Made by a program: the position numbers and the translations under genes. A stretch of DNA of 64,000 bases, taken from positions 1 to 64,000 of the forward strand of contig JASCOE010000019.1 in assembly GCA_029959285.1 (NCBI GenBank). Direction: 5' to 3'. The notes under the pieces are model-generated. The model made no database searches, was not told the origin of the DNA, and was given only the letters and a program-made list of their open reading frames with translations. Source of the stretch: Flavobacteriaceae bacterium PS02337 (GTDB lineage Bacteria > Bacteroidota > Bacteroidia > Flavobacteriales > Flavobacteriaceae). Numbering within the stretch: the stretch's first letter is position 1; each line of letters begins with the position of its first letter. This document shows positions 34,739-44,600 of the stretch, one piece after another.

Positions 34739-34796
34739 AAAAAAAACACAAAAACAAAAAAAAAAAACCAAAAAAAACAAAACCAAAAAACACAAA
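34735..34796 (+). other. A/C-only leader tract
   Basis: 62 bases containing only A and C on the plus strand, ending four bases before the TTG start of the peroxidase gene. Such a tract cannot fold on itself and may serve as an unstructured initiation region. It may also be a slippage-prone sequence. Confidence 0.6.
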
Positions 34797-34799
34797 GAA

Positions 34800-35942
34800 T
34801 TGAAAAAACTAATCTTTCCTCTCCTTTTCCTGCTTTGCCTGACGGCTTATAAAAGCGTGGAGAATCCTGATTACATTGATATTCAGGAATTACGAAAATT
34901 GTATTCTAGCGGAGATTCTTCAAAATGGCCCGCTGCAGAATTACATGAAAATGTCGATAAAACTAAATTTCAAGATATTGGAGTACTTCCTGCTGTTCCT
35001 TATCCTGCTTATAATCCGTTTTCTAAGGAAAAAGAAAGTCTGGGAAAAATTTTGTTTTTTGATCCGAGATTATCACGAAGCGGCCAAATTGCTTGTGCTT
35101 CCTGCCATAATCCGGAATTGGGATGGACCGATAATCTAACGCGTTCTTTTGGTCACGACCGCCAGACTGGAAAACGTAATTCGATGACGATTTTAAACTC
35201 GGCTTATGCCACTACTCTTTTTTGGGATGGACGTGCTTCAAGTTTAGAAGATCAGGCGCAATTTCCTGTTGCAGATCCGTTGGAAATGAATGAAAAATTG
35301 ACGATTGCCGTTGATAAAATTGCTAAAGTAAAAGGTTATAACTCTTTATTTACAGCAGCTTACGGAGACAAAAAAGTGACTTTACAACGAATTCAATACG
35401 CGATCGCCACTTTCGAAAGATCTATCAATAGCCCGAAAAGTAAATTTGATCAGTTTGTGAACGGAAAATCAGACATTTATAGCGATCAGCAAGTAAAAGG
35501 AATGCATTTGTTTAGAACAAAAGCACAATGCATTAACTGCCATAATACGCCGTATTTCAGCGACAATCAATTTCATAACGATGGACAAACTTTATTCGGA
35601 ACCAAAAATGAAGATTTCGGACGTTATAATGTAACTAAAGATGTAAAAGACATTGGAAAATTCAGAACACCGACACTTCGAGAAGTCGCAAACACAAAAC
35701 CTTGGATGCATCACGGACATTTTCCAAGTTTATTGGATGTTGTCGAATTATACAATTTAGGAAATCCGTCTCCTGTTCAAAAGAAATATCTGGGAACAGC
35801 GAGAGATTCTCTAATTCCAAAATCAGATCCGATGCTTCGAAAATTAGATTTAAATAAAGAAGAAATCAGCGATTTATTGGTATTTATAGAAACTTTGAGC
35901 ACGCCGACTAGAAGAATTATAATTCCAGAAATGCCGAAATAA
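34800..35942 (+). CDS. Di-heme cytochrome c peroxidase (MauG/CcpA type)
   Basis: 380 residues starting at TTG 34800, the only start that preserves the signal peptide (KKLIFPLLFLLCLTA). Heme sites are CASCH (Cys99, Cys102, His103) and CINCH (Cys244, Cys247, His248). Other marks are LFFDPRLSRSGQIACASCH, LNSAYATTLFWDGRASSLEDQ and FRTPTLREVANTKPWMHHGHF. These periplasmic enzymes reduce hydrogen peroxide with electrons from cytochromes, and relatives (MauG) oxidise proteins. It follows the SusC/SusD genes on the same strand, after two hairpins, so it may be an independent or weakly coupled member of that locus. Confidence 0.92.
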   Translation: MKKLIFPLLFLLCLTAYKSVENPDYIDIQELRKLYSSGDSSKWPAAELHENVDKTKFQDIGVLPAVPYPAYNPFSKEKESLGKILFFDPRLSRSGQIACASCHNPELGWTDNLTRSFGHDRQTGKRNSMTILNSAYATTLFWDGRASSLEDQAQFPVADPLEMNEKLTIAVDKIAKVKGYNSLFTAAYGDKKVTLQRIQYAIATFERSINSPKSKFDQFVNGKSDIYSDQQVKGMHLFRTKAQCINCHNTPYFSDNQFHNDGQTLFGTKNEDFGRYNVTKDVKDIGKFRTPTLREVANTKPWMHHGHFPSLLDVVELYNLGNPSPVQKKYLGTARDSLIPKSDPMLRKLDLNKEEISDLLVFIETLSTPTRRIIIPEMPK

Positions 35943-35988
35943 TTTAGTTAAATGATTTGTATTTTGCCCCAAGTATTTTGCAGATCGC

Positions 35989-36023
35989 AAAAGTCCTTTT
36001 CGTTTTGAAGAGGGCTTTTTTTT
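35989..36023 (+). terminator. Terminator after the peroxidase gene
   Basis: A stem of about 12 pairs including G-T pairs (left arm AAAGTCCTTTTC, right arm GAAGAGGGCTTT) is followed by a T-run. It lies about 50 bases after the stop codon. Confidence 0.7.
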
Positions 36024-36073
36024 ATTATAAAAAACAACTTATTATTTCGCCTTCAATGTATATAAATCAATAG

Positions 36074-36556
36074 TTACAGAATTTCACTATTTTCTAGATT
36101 ATCAACGCTTATTGGCGCTTTAAATTTGAAAGTAACTGAAATTCCGAATGGATCACAAATACTAAATATCCCATCTGCAAAACGGATTGACCATTCAGAA
36201 GAATTTTCATAAAAAATGAACTCAGGATATACAACAGGACAATATTTTTTATCTAATAGATGGAGATATTCATTTTCTTTAATATTATATATTTTTGCTT
36301 GTTCGATTAAAATCTGTTTCATAAATAAAACAGCTGTTTCTAAATGTTGGTTGCTTTCTGAAATTATTTCTTCTACGAATTTGGCTGTATCATTTGCTAT
36401 TTTTTGATTTTTTGTAAAAACATAAACTGGAATTTCATCTAAAAAATTATCATTTTCAACAACAATTTCACAACACCATATAAAATCATTCTCTGGTCCA
36501 TTTCTTAAAGTTAATTGTCCAAATTTGGCTTCATATATAATTTTATCTATTTTCAT
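36074..36556 (-). CDS. Hypothetical protein, 160 aa
   Basis: A soluble protein with no signal peptide or membrane segment. The N-terminus (IIYEAKFGQLTLRNGPENDFIWCCEIVVEN) is beta-rich, the middle (about 50-110) is helical, and the end SEWSIRFADGIFSICDPFGISVTFKFK is again strand-rich. This layout recalls DUF6985-type proteins found in polymorphic-toxin immunity families, but no diagnostic motif is present and I do not assign it. It stands alone between the peroxidase terminator and the Zn/Cd ATPase gene. The leader is AT-rich. Confidence 0.65.
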   Translation of the reverse strand: MKIDKIIYEAKFGQLTLRNGPENDFIWCCEIVVENDNFLDEIPVYVFTKNQKIANDTAKFVEEIISESNQHLETAVLFMKQILIEQAKIYNIKENEYLHLLDKKYCPVVYPEFIFYENSSEWSIRFADGIFSICDPFGISVTFKFKAPISVDNLENSEIL

Positions 36557-36704
36557 GATTAAATACCTTATTCTAATGTTTTGTCTATAAAATTCATTTC
36601 TTAATTTTTAATGCATGCAAATTTATTTTAATAGAAAAAATATTAAATCCCCATTAAGCTATAATTGTATCAAATTAAGATATCAGATTTTGATTCTCTA
36701 AACA

Positions 36705-38714
36705 TTAAAACCTCATCTTCTGAATTCTAACCGCATTTAAAATCGCCAACAACGCCACACCAACATCAGCAAAAACAGCTTCCCACATTGTGGCAAGTCC
36801 GCCTGCGCCGAGAATTAGCACAAAAGCTTTTACTACGAAAGCTAACGTGATGTTTTGCCAGACAATTTTTTTGGTTTGTTTTCCGATGTTTATTGCCATT
36901 GCAATTTTACTTGGTTTATCATCTTGAATCACAACATCTGCAGTTTCAATTGCGGCATCACTTCCTAAACCTCCCATTGCAATTCCGACCGTGCTTAAAG
37001 CAATTACAGGCGCATCATTTACTCCATCTCCAACAAAAGCTATTGTTTCGTTTTTGGCTTTAATTTCATTGACTTTATTCACTTTATCTTCTGGAAGCAA
37101 ATCTCCAAAAGCATTTGCAATTCCGATTTTATCTGCCACAAATTGAACGACATTGGCTTTATCTCCGCTCAACATCGTTAATTTTACTCCTAATGATTTT
37201 AGTTTAGCAACTGTTTCTTTCGCATCTTCTTTAATTTCATCTGCAATGGTTAAATATCCAGCAAATTTGCCTTCGTAAGCAATCGCAATTGTCGTGTAAA
37301 CTATCGCTTTTGGATCAATATCATATGAAATATTAAATTTATCAAGCAATTTGAAATTACCAACAAATAGTTCTTTACCGTTATAAAAAGCTTTTAATCC
37401 GTGTCCTGAAATTTCTTCAATATCTTTCAATTCAATTGAAGAATCAATTTGTCCAACATAATTATGAATTGCCGTTGCAACGGGATGTGTGCTTCGGCTT
37501 TCTAGAACATTTACTAGTTTCAGAATTTCTTCTTTATTAAATTCTGGTTTTATAATGACTTCCTGAACTTTAAAAACACCTTCTGTCATAGTTCCAGTTT
37601 TATCAACAACAACATTCTGAATCGTCGAAATACTATCCAAAAAATTACTTCCTTTAAAGAGAATTCCGTTTTTACTAGCCGCTCCAATTCCGCCAAAATA
37701 ACCCAACGGAATACTGATCACCAAAGCGCAAGGGCAAGAAATAACTAAGAAAACCAAAGCTCTGTAAAGCCAATCTGAAAAAACATAATTTTCGACAAAA
37801 AGCATCGGCAGCAAACAAATTGCAATTGCTAAATACACCACAATTGGCGTATAAATTTTAGCAAATTTTCTGATGAATAATTCAGCAGGCGCTTTTTTAG
37901 TTGTAGCGTTTTGAACCAATTCTAGAATTTTAGACAATTTACTGTCGTTGTAAGCGGTTGTTACTTTTACTTCTGCAATCGTATTTCCGTTTATCATTCC
38001 TGCCAGAACGGTTTCGCCTTTCTTTTTGGTGTCTGGTTTACTTTCTCCCGTTAAAGCCGCGGTATTAAACGAAGCAGAATCTGATAATAATTCGCCGTCT
38101 AAACCTAATTTTTCTCCCGCTTTAAGCTGAATGATAGCTCCAATCTGAACATCCTTCGCTTTTACTTTTGTAGCAATATTATCTTGAAGAATATTTACTT
38201 CGTCTGGACGCTGATCTAAAAGGCTTTTAATACTCGATTTTGCTCTTTTAACCGCCATTCCCTGAAAGGTTTCTCCAATGGTATAAAACAGCATAACCGC
38301 CACACCTTCTGGATATTCTCCAATTGCAAATGCTCCGATTGTAGCAATACACATTAGAAAAAACTCAGAGAAAACATCGCCTTTTACAATGCTTTCATAG
38401 GCTTCTCTCAGCACAGGTAAACCAACTGGAAGATATGCAATGGCATACCAAACAATTCTAACATATCCTGTAAACCAATCTTGCAGAAAATAGTTGTCAA
38501 AACCAATTCCGATTAGTAATAAAATAAAGGAAATTATGGATGGCAGAAACATTTTAAACAAACTGCCTTCAACATTATGCTCGTGATCGTGACCTTCGTG
38601 TCCATGATCATGTCCGTCATTTTCTGAATGCACGGGTTCGTCGTCGTGCGAGCAACAGCATGAAGGTTTTGCTTTGGTTTTTATATTTTTTACTTCTTTA
38701 TCTTGATGTATCAT
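36705..38714 (-). CDS. Zn/Cd/Pb-type P1B ATPase
   Basis: 669 residues. The cytoplasmic N-terminus has SCCCSHDDE and a His/Asp/Glu-rich stretch (SENDGHDHGHEGHDHEHN) in place of an HMA fold. The membrane motif is CPC (Cys327, Cys329) in VISCPCALVISIPLGYFGG, followed by the phosphorylation site DKTGT (Asp371) and the hinge FVGDGVNDAPVIALSTVGIAMG. ALVISIPLGYFGGIG is the P1B-2 pattern of ZntA/CadA, so zinc, cadmium or lead is the likely cargo. It exports these ions from the cytosol. It lies 323 bases downstream of the CusB gene on the same strand, with a palindromic repeat in between. Confidence 0.93.
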   Translation of the reverse strand: MIHQDKEVKNIKTKAKPSCCCSHDDEPVHSENDGHDHGHEGHDHEHNVEGSLFKMFLPSIISFILLLIGIGFDNYFLQDWFTGYVRIVWYAIAYLPVGLPVLREAYESIVKGDVFSEFFLMCIATIGAFAIGEYPEGVAVMLFYTIGETFQGMAVKRAKSSIKSLLDQRPDEVNILQDNIATKVKAKDVQIGAIIQLKAGEKLGLDGELLSDSASFNTAALTGESKPDTKKKGETVLAGMINGNTIAEVKVTTAYNDSKLSKILELVQNATTKKAPAELFIRKFAKIYTPIVVYLAIAICLLPMLFVENYVFSDWLYRALVFLVISCPCALVISIPLGYFGGIGAASKNGILFKGSNFLDSISTIQNVVVDKTGTMTEGVFKVQEVIIKPEFNKEEILKLVNVLESRSTHPVATAIHNYVGQIDSSIELKDIEEISGHGLKAFYNGKELFVGNFKLLDKFNISYDIDPKAIVYTTIAIAYEGKFAGYLTIADEIKEDAKETVAKLKSLGVKLTMLSGDKANVVQFVADKIGIANAFGDLLPEDKVNKVNEIKAKNETIAFVGDGVNDAPVIALSTVGIAMGGLGSDAAIETADVVIQDDKPSKIAMAINIGKQTKKIVWQNITLAFVVKAFVLILGAGGLATMWEAVFADVGVALLAILNAVRIQKMRF

Positions 38715-38721
38715 TTTATAT

Positions 38722-38746
38722 GTTTCAAGTTTCAGGTTTCAGGTTT
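38722..38746. repeat. GTTTCAGG-family repeat arm
   Basis: A tandem of the GTTTCA(A/G) unit, directly upstream of the ATPase start. It matches one arm of the inverted repeat at 34684-34738. Confidence 0.6.
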
Positions 38747-38818
38747 TTACTGTCTGAAGTTTTGTTTAAATAATGTTCTAAATTTAAGCATTTTGTGGTA
38801 AAGTTTATTCTCATTTTA

Positions 38819-38918
38819 TGTCATTTCGACGAAGGAGAAATCTCCGCGAGAAATTCCACAAAGATTGGATTTTAGAAACGGAGCTACTAGTGGAGATTTC
38901 TCCTTCGTCGAAATGACA
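38819..38918. repeat. Long inverted repeat, 27-base perfect arms
   Basis: The arms 38819-38845 and 38892-38918 are perfect complements. Each contains an inner dyad (GGAGA..TCTCC). The core starts TGTCATTTCGACGAAGGAG. It lies between the Zn/Cd ATPase and CusB genes. The type (TGTCATTNNGA at the outer edge) is also seen at 55544-55651, where arms differ in inner sequence but share the outer TGTCATTC/T, suggesting a family of small mobile-like palindromic elements. Confidence 0.8.
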
Positions 38919-38990
38919 AACAGTGGGTTCAATTCTTTCAAGAAAACTTGCACCTTTACGCCTTTGCGAGCAAATTTCACTACAACAAAA

Positions 38991-39029
38991 AACCTCAGAA
39001 CCTTAGCAACTCAGAACCTCAGAACCTTT
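38991..39029. repeat. AACCTCAGAACCTT tandem repeat, copy A
   Basis: Four diverged units of the AACCTCAG / AACCTTAG type in a row. The same string occurs at 55705-55742 and in both orientations at 57035-57066 and 57090-57127. It ends nine bases before the stop of the CusB gene. Confidence 0.65.
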
Positions 39030-39037
39030 AAAAAAAA

Positions 39038-40309
39038 TCAATGCTCATGTTCTCCCCCGCCTTTCATAGCAGACAATAAATAAAAAGCCCCTTTTGTCAC
39101 AATTTTAGCATTCGCTGGAATTTCATTTACAAACTTAACCTCTGTAAAACCTAAATCTGTTGTTCCTGGAATAACTTCAATCGCTTTAAAATGCACTTCT
39201 TTTTCGTGAATTTCTTCTTTTTCACCTGCTTTATGATCGTGTTCTTGCTCGGATTTTTCATCTTCTTGAACAAAAACAAAATATTTATCAGCATTTCTAA
39301 CAACGGCATCTTTTGGCAATGCAGGAACTGTAGAATTGGTGATGTTGATATTTGCAGAAACATACATTCCTGGAATTAAATCTTTTGCATCTCCAGGCTC
39401 AATTTTGGCGTGAACGGCAACTGTTTTACTTTCGTTAGAAAATGATTTATTGATTCCGAAAATCTTTCCTTTAATGGATTTATTAGATTGATTTGTCAAC
39501 ACAAAATCAATCACTTGACCAACAGAAATCGAACCTAAATCTTTTTCATACACATTCAAATCTAAATGCATCTGACTGTTATCTACAACTTCAAAAAGTG
39601 AAACTCCCGTATTTGCAAATGCACCTTTCGCAATATTAATTTTTCCAACATAACCACTTATCGGCGATACAATTGGAACCAAAGATGAACTTCCTTTTGT
39701 ATTCATGTGCAAAGCATCCAACTTATTCTTTGCCGCTTGTGCACGTGCTCGTTCTGCGGCTAATTTGGCTTTTACTTCCTGAAATGTTTTCCTCGGATTT
39801 ACATTTTCATCGCTCAAGGTTTTCTGGCGATTGTATTCTAACTGTAAATATTCAACATTGGCAGAAGCCGAATGATAATCTTCCTGCATTTCAATCACTT
39901 CCAGATTCTGAATCGTTGCCAAAACTTTTCCTTTGTTTACAAATGTTCCTTCTAAAACATAAATATCTTTTACAGTTCCGCCAATTAAGGTCGAAACTTC
40001 AGCGGAATTTTGCGGAGGAACTGTAGTGTAACCATTTGCTTTGATAATTTTATTCAGGTTTCTGTCTTCCACAATTCCTGTTTCAATTCCGACAGTTTTG
40101 TATTGAGATTCAGTTAATGAAACTTCTGTGGTAGACTTTTCTTCTTCTTGCGATTCTTCAGTTTTCTTTTCATTGCAACTTAGATTAACCGCAAAGAGTG
40201 CAAAGATTCCGCAAAGGACGCTAAGTTTAATTCCCTTGCGAACTTTGCGCTTTGTATTTGTGTGCTTTGCGGTTAAATCTGCGGTTAAACTATTATCTAT
40301 ATTTTTCAT
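39038..40309 (-). CDS. cusB: RND efflux periplasmic adaptor (CusB/CzcB type)
   Basis: 423 residues from Met at 40309. The N-terminus has a basic region and hydrophobic segment ending VNLSC with a lipid Cys45, so it is a lipoprotein-type membrane fusion protein. Typical blocks are STLIGGTVKDIYVLEGTFVNKG (lipoyl half), a helical hairpin with SASANVEYLQLEYNRQKTL, and the second lipoyl half VSPISGYVGKINIAKGAFANTG. A beta-barrel with VYEKDLGSISVGQVIDF follows. A His/Glu-rich insert (EHDHKAGEKEEIHEKE) near residue 365 and the end GGGEHEH are likely metal contacts. Codons 12-42 overlap a palindromic repeat. It is the last gene of the efflux operon. Confidence 0.92.
   Translation of the reverse strand: MKNIDNSLTADLTAKHTNTKRKVRKGIKLSVLCGIFALFAVNLSCNEKKTEESQEEEKSTTEVSLTESQYKTVGIETGIVEDRNLNKIIKANGYTTVPPQNSAEVSTLIGGTVKDIYVLEGTFVNKGKVLATIQNLEVIEMQEDYHSASANVEYLQLEYNRQKTLSDENVNPRKTFQEVKAKLAAERARAQAAKNKLDALHMNTKGSSSLVPIVSPISGYVGKINIAKGAFANTGVSLFEVVDNSQMHLDLNVYEKDLGSISVGQVIDFVLTNQSNKSIKGKIFGINKSFSNESKTVAVHAKIEPGDAKDLIPGMYVSANINITNSTVPALPKDAVVRNADKYFVFVQEDEKSEQEHDHKAGEKEEIHEKEVHFKAIEVIPGTTDLGFTEVKFVNEIPANAKIVTKGAFYLLSAMKGGGEHEH
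40185..40276. repeat. Repeat with TTAACCGCAAAG arms inside the CusB coding region
   Basis: The arms TTAACCGCAAAG (40185-40196) and CTTTGCGGTTAA (40265-40276) are perfect complements. The inner part contains cttgcgaactttgcg. The same units are purely intergenic at 61734-61826 and 26048-26330. Here they encode residues 12-42 of CusB, i.e. the basic and hydrophobic parts of its signal peptide. Confidence 0.75.
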
Positions 40310-40310
40310 T

Positions 40311-41564
40311 TTAATTGTTTTTGATGGTTGGAAATTGAAGTTCGATGGCACTTTGATTGTAACTGTGCGTTGCCTCAGCAAATTGTTTTTTAATATCAGT
40401 GGCCTGATTTAAAAAACTGATATACGACCAATAACTCATATCGCCATTGGCATAACTTTTCTGTGCTGTATCGATAATTTGATTGGCATATTGCGAACCT
40501 TCGTTTTGAAAATAGGCTAAGTTTTTCTGCTGTTTTTCAAAATTATTTCGCAATTCTTCTTGCTGTAGATTCAAAATCATTTTGTTTTTATCTAAAGCCA
40601 ATTGCGATTGCGAAATGCTAATCTCGGCCGCTTTTGCTTTCGTTGTATTGACTCCTCCAAACAACGGAATTTGCAATCCAGCCGTAAAACCTTGAAATAA
40701 AGATTCCGTATTTATCGTCTGCGCAAAATAACCTAAACCAACTTTTGGCGTTCTTAAAGCTTTAAATGTTCCAGCTTCTTTTTGATAAACAGAAATCTGC
40801 TGTTGATAAAAATCGGTCAACAAACTTTCTGCTTTTGTATTTTGCTGATTTTCAACAAAAGTATATTGCAAAGCCGTATTCTGATCTGGAATTATATTTT
40901 CATTGGTTTGAATAAAAAACTGAAGCTGTTTCTGGTAAATCGCCAAATCATATTCTAATTGCAACTTTTGGGTTTCAATTTCTTTGACTTTCGCCTTGGC
41001 GCTAATCACTTCAATATTACCGCTTTCTCCAGTTTTAAAACGAAGTTCAGCATTCTTTAAAAATTTGGTATAAATATCATTCAGTTCTGAGTTCAATTTC
41101 TGAATGGAAATTCCATACAAATATTGATAATACGCTAAAGTCACCGCTTTTTCAATTTCGTAAGATGATAACGCTTTTCTTTTTTCGGCTAGTTTTGCCA
41201 ATTCTTCTTGTAACTGACGATTCGCTTTTGTAATATTTCCTAACGGGAAAAACTGCTGTACCGAAACATTGTGATCAAAATCGACACTATTAAATTGTCC
41301 GCCTTGATATTGCACCTGAAGCGGATCTGGCTGAAAAACCGCTTTTTGAAGAACGGTTTGTTTTTCAATTTCTTTATCGGCAATTTTTAAATCGATGTTG
41401 TTTGATTTGGCGAGTTCTATTGCATTTTCTAAAGATATTTTTTGCTGTGCTTGTGAAGCAATTGTGATCAATAGGAACGCAATTAACCGCAATCCCGATA
41501 GCAATCGGGAGCAAAGGTTTTTCGCAAAGGAAATTATATGGATTTTATACATTGAATTTTTCAT
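40311..41564 (-). CDS. TolC-family outer-membrane efflux channel (CusC/CzcC type)
   Basis: 417 residues. The signal peptide ends near SQAQQ, then ISLENAIELAKSNNIDLKIADKEIEKQ opens the first TolC repeat. Coiled-coil helices and a second repeat (FQGFTAGLQIPLFGGVNTTKAKAAEI) follow. This is the outer-membrane duct that pairs with the adaptor encoded downstream (one base after its stop) and the RND pump encoded upstream. A palindrome at 41493-41510 encodes SRLLSG within an unusually long N-region. Start: Met 41564 is used; a later Met5 is possible. Confidence 0.9.
   Translation of the reverse strand: MKNSMYKIHIISFAKNLCSRLLSGLRLIAFLLITIASQAQQKISLENAIELAKSNNIDLKIADKEIEKQTVLQKAVFQPDPLQVQYQGGQFNSVDFDHNVSVQQFFPLGNITKANRQLQEELAKLAEKRKALSSYEIEKAVTLAYYQYLYGISIQKLNSELNDIYTKFLKNAELRFKTGESGNIEVISAKAKVKEIETQKLQLEYDLAIYQKQLQFFIQTNENIIPDQNTALQYTFVENQQNTKAESLLTDFYQQQISVYQKEAGTFKALRTPKVGLGYFAQTINTESLFQGFTAGLQIPLFGGVNTTKAKAAEISISQSQLALDKNKMILNLQQEELRNNFEKQQKNLAYFQNEGSQYANQIIDTAQKSYANGDMSYWSYISFLNQATDIKKQFAEATHSYNQSAIELQFPTIKNN
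41493..41510. repeat. Palindrome TCCCGAT-N4-ATCGGGA inside the TolC signal region
   Basis: Perfect 7-base arms with a 4-base loop. On the minus strand it codes SRLLSG (residues 19-24 of the TolC-like protein). It is flanked by ttaaccgc and cgcaaagg, the same units as in the CusB and intergenic repeats. Confidence 0.7.
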
Positions 41565-41580
41565 TTTCTTTATTTTTTTA

Positions 41581-41689
41581 TTTCACGCAGATTCTGCAGA
41601 TTTTAGCAGATTAAAAGTGATTTAATTTTAGAAATTTCAAAAAAAAATCTGCGAACATCTGCTTAAATATTTTTGAAATCTGCGTGAAA
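41581..41689. repeat. Inverted repeat with TTTCACGCAGATT arms
   Basis: The arms are 41581-41593 and 41677-41689. Internal units of the string (c)atctgc / gcagat recur (ctgcagattttagcagatt and atctgcgaacatctgc). It fills the 127-base gap between cusA and the TolC gene. Confidence 0.7.
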
Positions 41690-41691
41690 AA

Positions 41692-44600
41692 TCATTTTAC
41701 TTTACGGTTAAACTTCTCCAACATTAAATACAAAATCGGCAAAACTATTAACGTTAATAAAGTTGCCGAGAATAAACCTCCAATAACAACCGTTGCTAAA
41801 GGTTTTTGCACTTCTGCCCCGCCGCTTGTGGACAAAGCCATTGGCAAAAATCCTAGAGAAGCTACGGCTGCGGTCATTAAGACTGGTCGCAATCTCGTTT
41901 TAGTTCCGATATAAACACGCTGCAGCGGATCTCTAATGCCTTCTGTTTTTAGCTGATTGAAATACGAAATCAGAACAATTCCGTTTAAAACGGCAATTCC
42001 AAACAAAGCAATAAATCCAATTCCTGCCGAAATACTAAATGGCATTCCTCTTAAAACTAAAGCCAAAACCCCACCCATTGCCGAAAGCGGAATAGCTGTA
42101 AAAATTAAAACTGCTTGCTTTATACTATTAAAAGTAAAATAAAGAAGCACTAAAATTAATCCCAAAGCGACTGGCAATGCTATTAGAAGTCTTTCCGAGG
42201 CTTCGATTAAATTTTCAAATTGTCCTCCATAAGTGATAAAATAACCTGAAGGTAATTTGTAGTTTTTATCTAAACGTTGTTGAATTTCTTCGACTACACT
42301 TTGAATATCACGCCCGCGAACGTTTAGTCCAACTGTAATTCTTCTTTTTCCGTCTTCGCGGATGACTTGCACAGGACCTTGCTCATATTCCACCGAAGCA
42401 ACTTGAGAAAGTGGCACTTGCTGACCGTTTGGAAGCGGAATAAACAAATTACTGACATCGGTAATATCCGCGCGATTGTCTTCATTCATTCGAACTACAA
42501 CATCAAATCTTTTGCTTTCTTCGTAAATTTTTCCAGCACTTTCTCCCGCAAATGAAGAACGGATTATCTGATTGATATCTGAAATATTCAGTCCGTATAA
42601 GGCGATTTTATTGTAATCGTATTTAATGGTAATTTGAGGCAATCCTGTTACTTTATCCGCCTTTAAATCGCCAACGCCTTCAATACTTTTTATTTTAGAA
42701 ATTAACTCTGTTGCTTTTGCGTCTAGAATTTCTAAATCGTCACCAAATATTTTTATAGCAATATCAGAACGACTTCCTGTCATTAATTCATTAAAACGCA
42801 TCTGAATCGGTTGCGAAATCTCAATATTAACTCCTGGAATTACTTCCATTTCTTCTTTCATTGCATTCGCCAAATCTTCCCAATTGTGGTATTTTCCGTG
42901 CCATTCTTTTTTGTCTTTCAAAACAATAATCAAATCGCCACTTTCAATTGGCATTGGATCTGTCGGAATTTCACCGCTTCCAATTTTACTTACAATCGTT
43001 TTAATTTCAGGGAATTTTGCTTTTAAAATCTGCTCGTATTTTGTAGTTGTCTCAACCGTTTGTGTGAGCGAACTTCCTGTCATAATTGTCGCATTCATCG
43101 CTAAATCTCCCTCTTCTATGGTTGGAATAAACTCTCCTCCCATATTTTGAAAAATAATCACGCTCAAGGCGAATAATCCGATGGCGATGGCAAGTACGAC
43201 TTTTTTCAATTCTAAAGCTTTTTTCAACAATGGCATATATAAGTTTTCTAGCCATAAAATCATTCGGTCGCTAAAGTTTTCTTTGTGTTCTGTTTTCTTA
43301 GACAAAAACAAAGCGCTCATCATAGGAACGTAAGTTAAAGACAAAATAAAAGCGCCAATTATAGCAAAACCAACTGTCATTGCCATTGGTTTAAACATTT
43401 TTCCTTCGGTTCCGATTAAGGCTAAAATTGGTAGATATACAATTAAGATTATAATTTCTCCAAAAGCGGCACTATTACGAATTTTTGAAGCCGAATTGTA
43501 GACTTCAGTATCCATTTCTTCTTGCGATAATTCTTTTTTGTTTTTGAATTTCTGCAAATGATGCATCGTCGCTTCAACAATAATTACGGCGCCGTCTACG
43601 ATAATTCCGAAGTCAATTGCGCCTAAACTCATTAAGTTTCCGCTTACGCCAAAAAGATTCATTAAAATAATGGCAAAAAGCATTGCAAGCGGAATAACAG
43701 AAGCTACAATTAATCCTGCACGGAGATTTCCTAAAAATAAAATCAATACAAAAATGACAATTAAAGCTCCTTCTAATAAGTTTTTTGTTACGGTTCCGAT
43801 TGCGTTATCAACCAATTTTCCTCGGTCAATAAAAGCTTCTGCAACTACGCCTTCTGGAAGACTTTTGTTAATCTGAATCATTTTTTCGTGAATTCTATCT
43901 ACAACAGCTTTTGAGTTTTCTCCTTTAAGCATTAAAACCAAACCCGAAACAATTTCACCTTTTCCATCTTTGGTTGAAGCTCCGTAACGCAATGCAACTC
44001 CTTCGCGAACCTCTGCAACATCGCGCACTAAAACTGGTGAACCGTTTCTGTTTTTAACAACAACATTACCTAAATCTTTAGTCCCTTTTGCCATTCCGAC
44101 ACCGCGAATGAAATACGCATATTGATCTTTTTCAATGTAAGCGCCGCCAGTATTTTGATTGTTTTTGGCTAAAGCATCAAAAATTTCAGTAATCGTTACT
44201 CCCAAACTATTCAATGTGTTTGGATTAACGGCTATTTCGTATTGTTTTAGTTTTCCTCCCCAAGAACTTACTTCTGCAACGCCTTTAATTCCTTGCAATT
44301 GCGGAATAATGATCCAATCTTGAATAGTTCTTAAATCTACCGCGCTGTATTTATTTTCATAACCTTTTTTGGCGTAAACATCGTATTGATAAATTTCGCC
44401 CAAACCTGTACTTATCGGAGCCAATTCTGGAGATCCTACATAATCTGGAATGTTTTCTTCTGCTTGTTTTAAACGCTGGAAAATTTGTTCACGCGCCCAA
44501 TAAATATCTACATCATCTTCAAAAACAACGGTTACAACCGATAATCCGAAACGGGAAATACTTCGAAGTTCTATCACATCTGGAACTGTTTTTACAGCTT

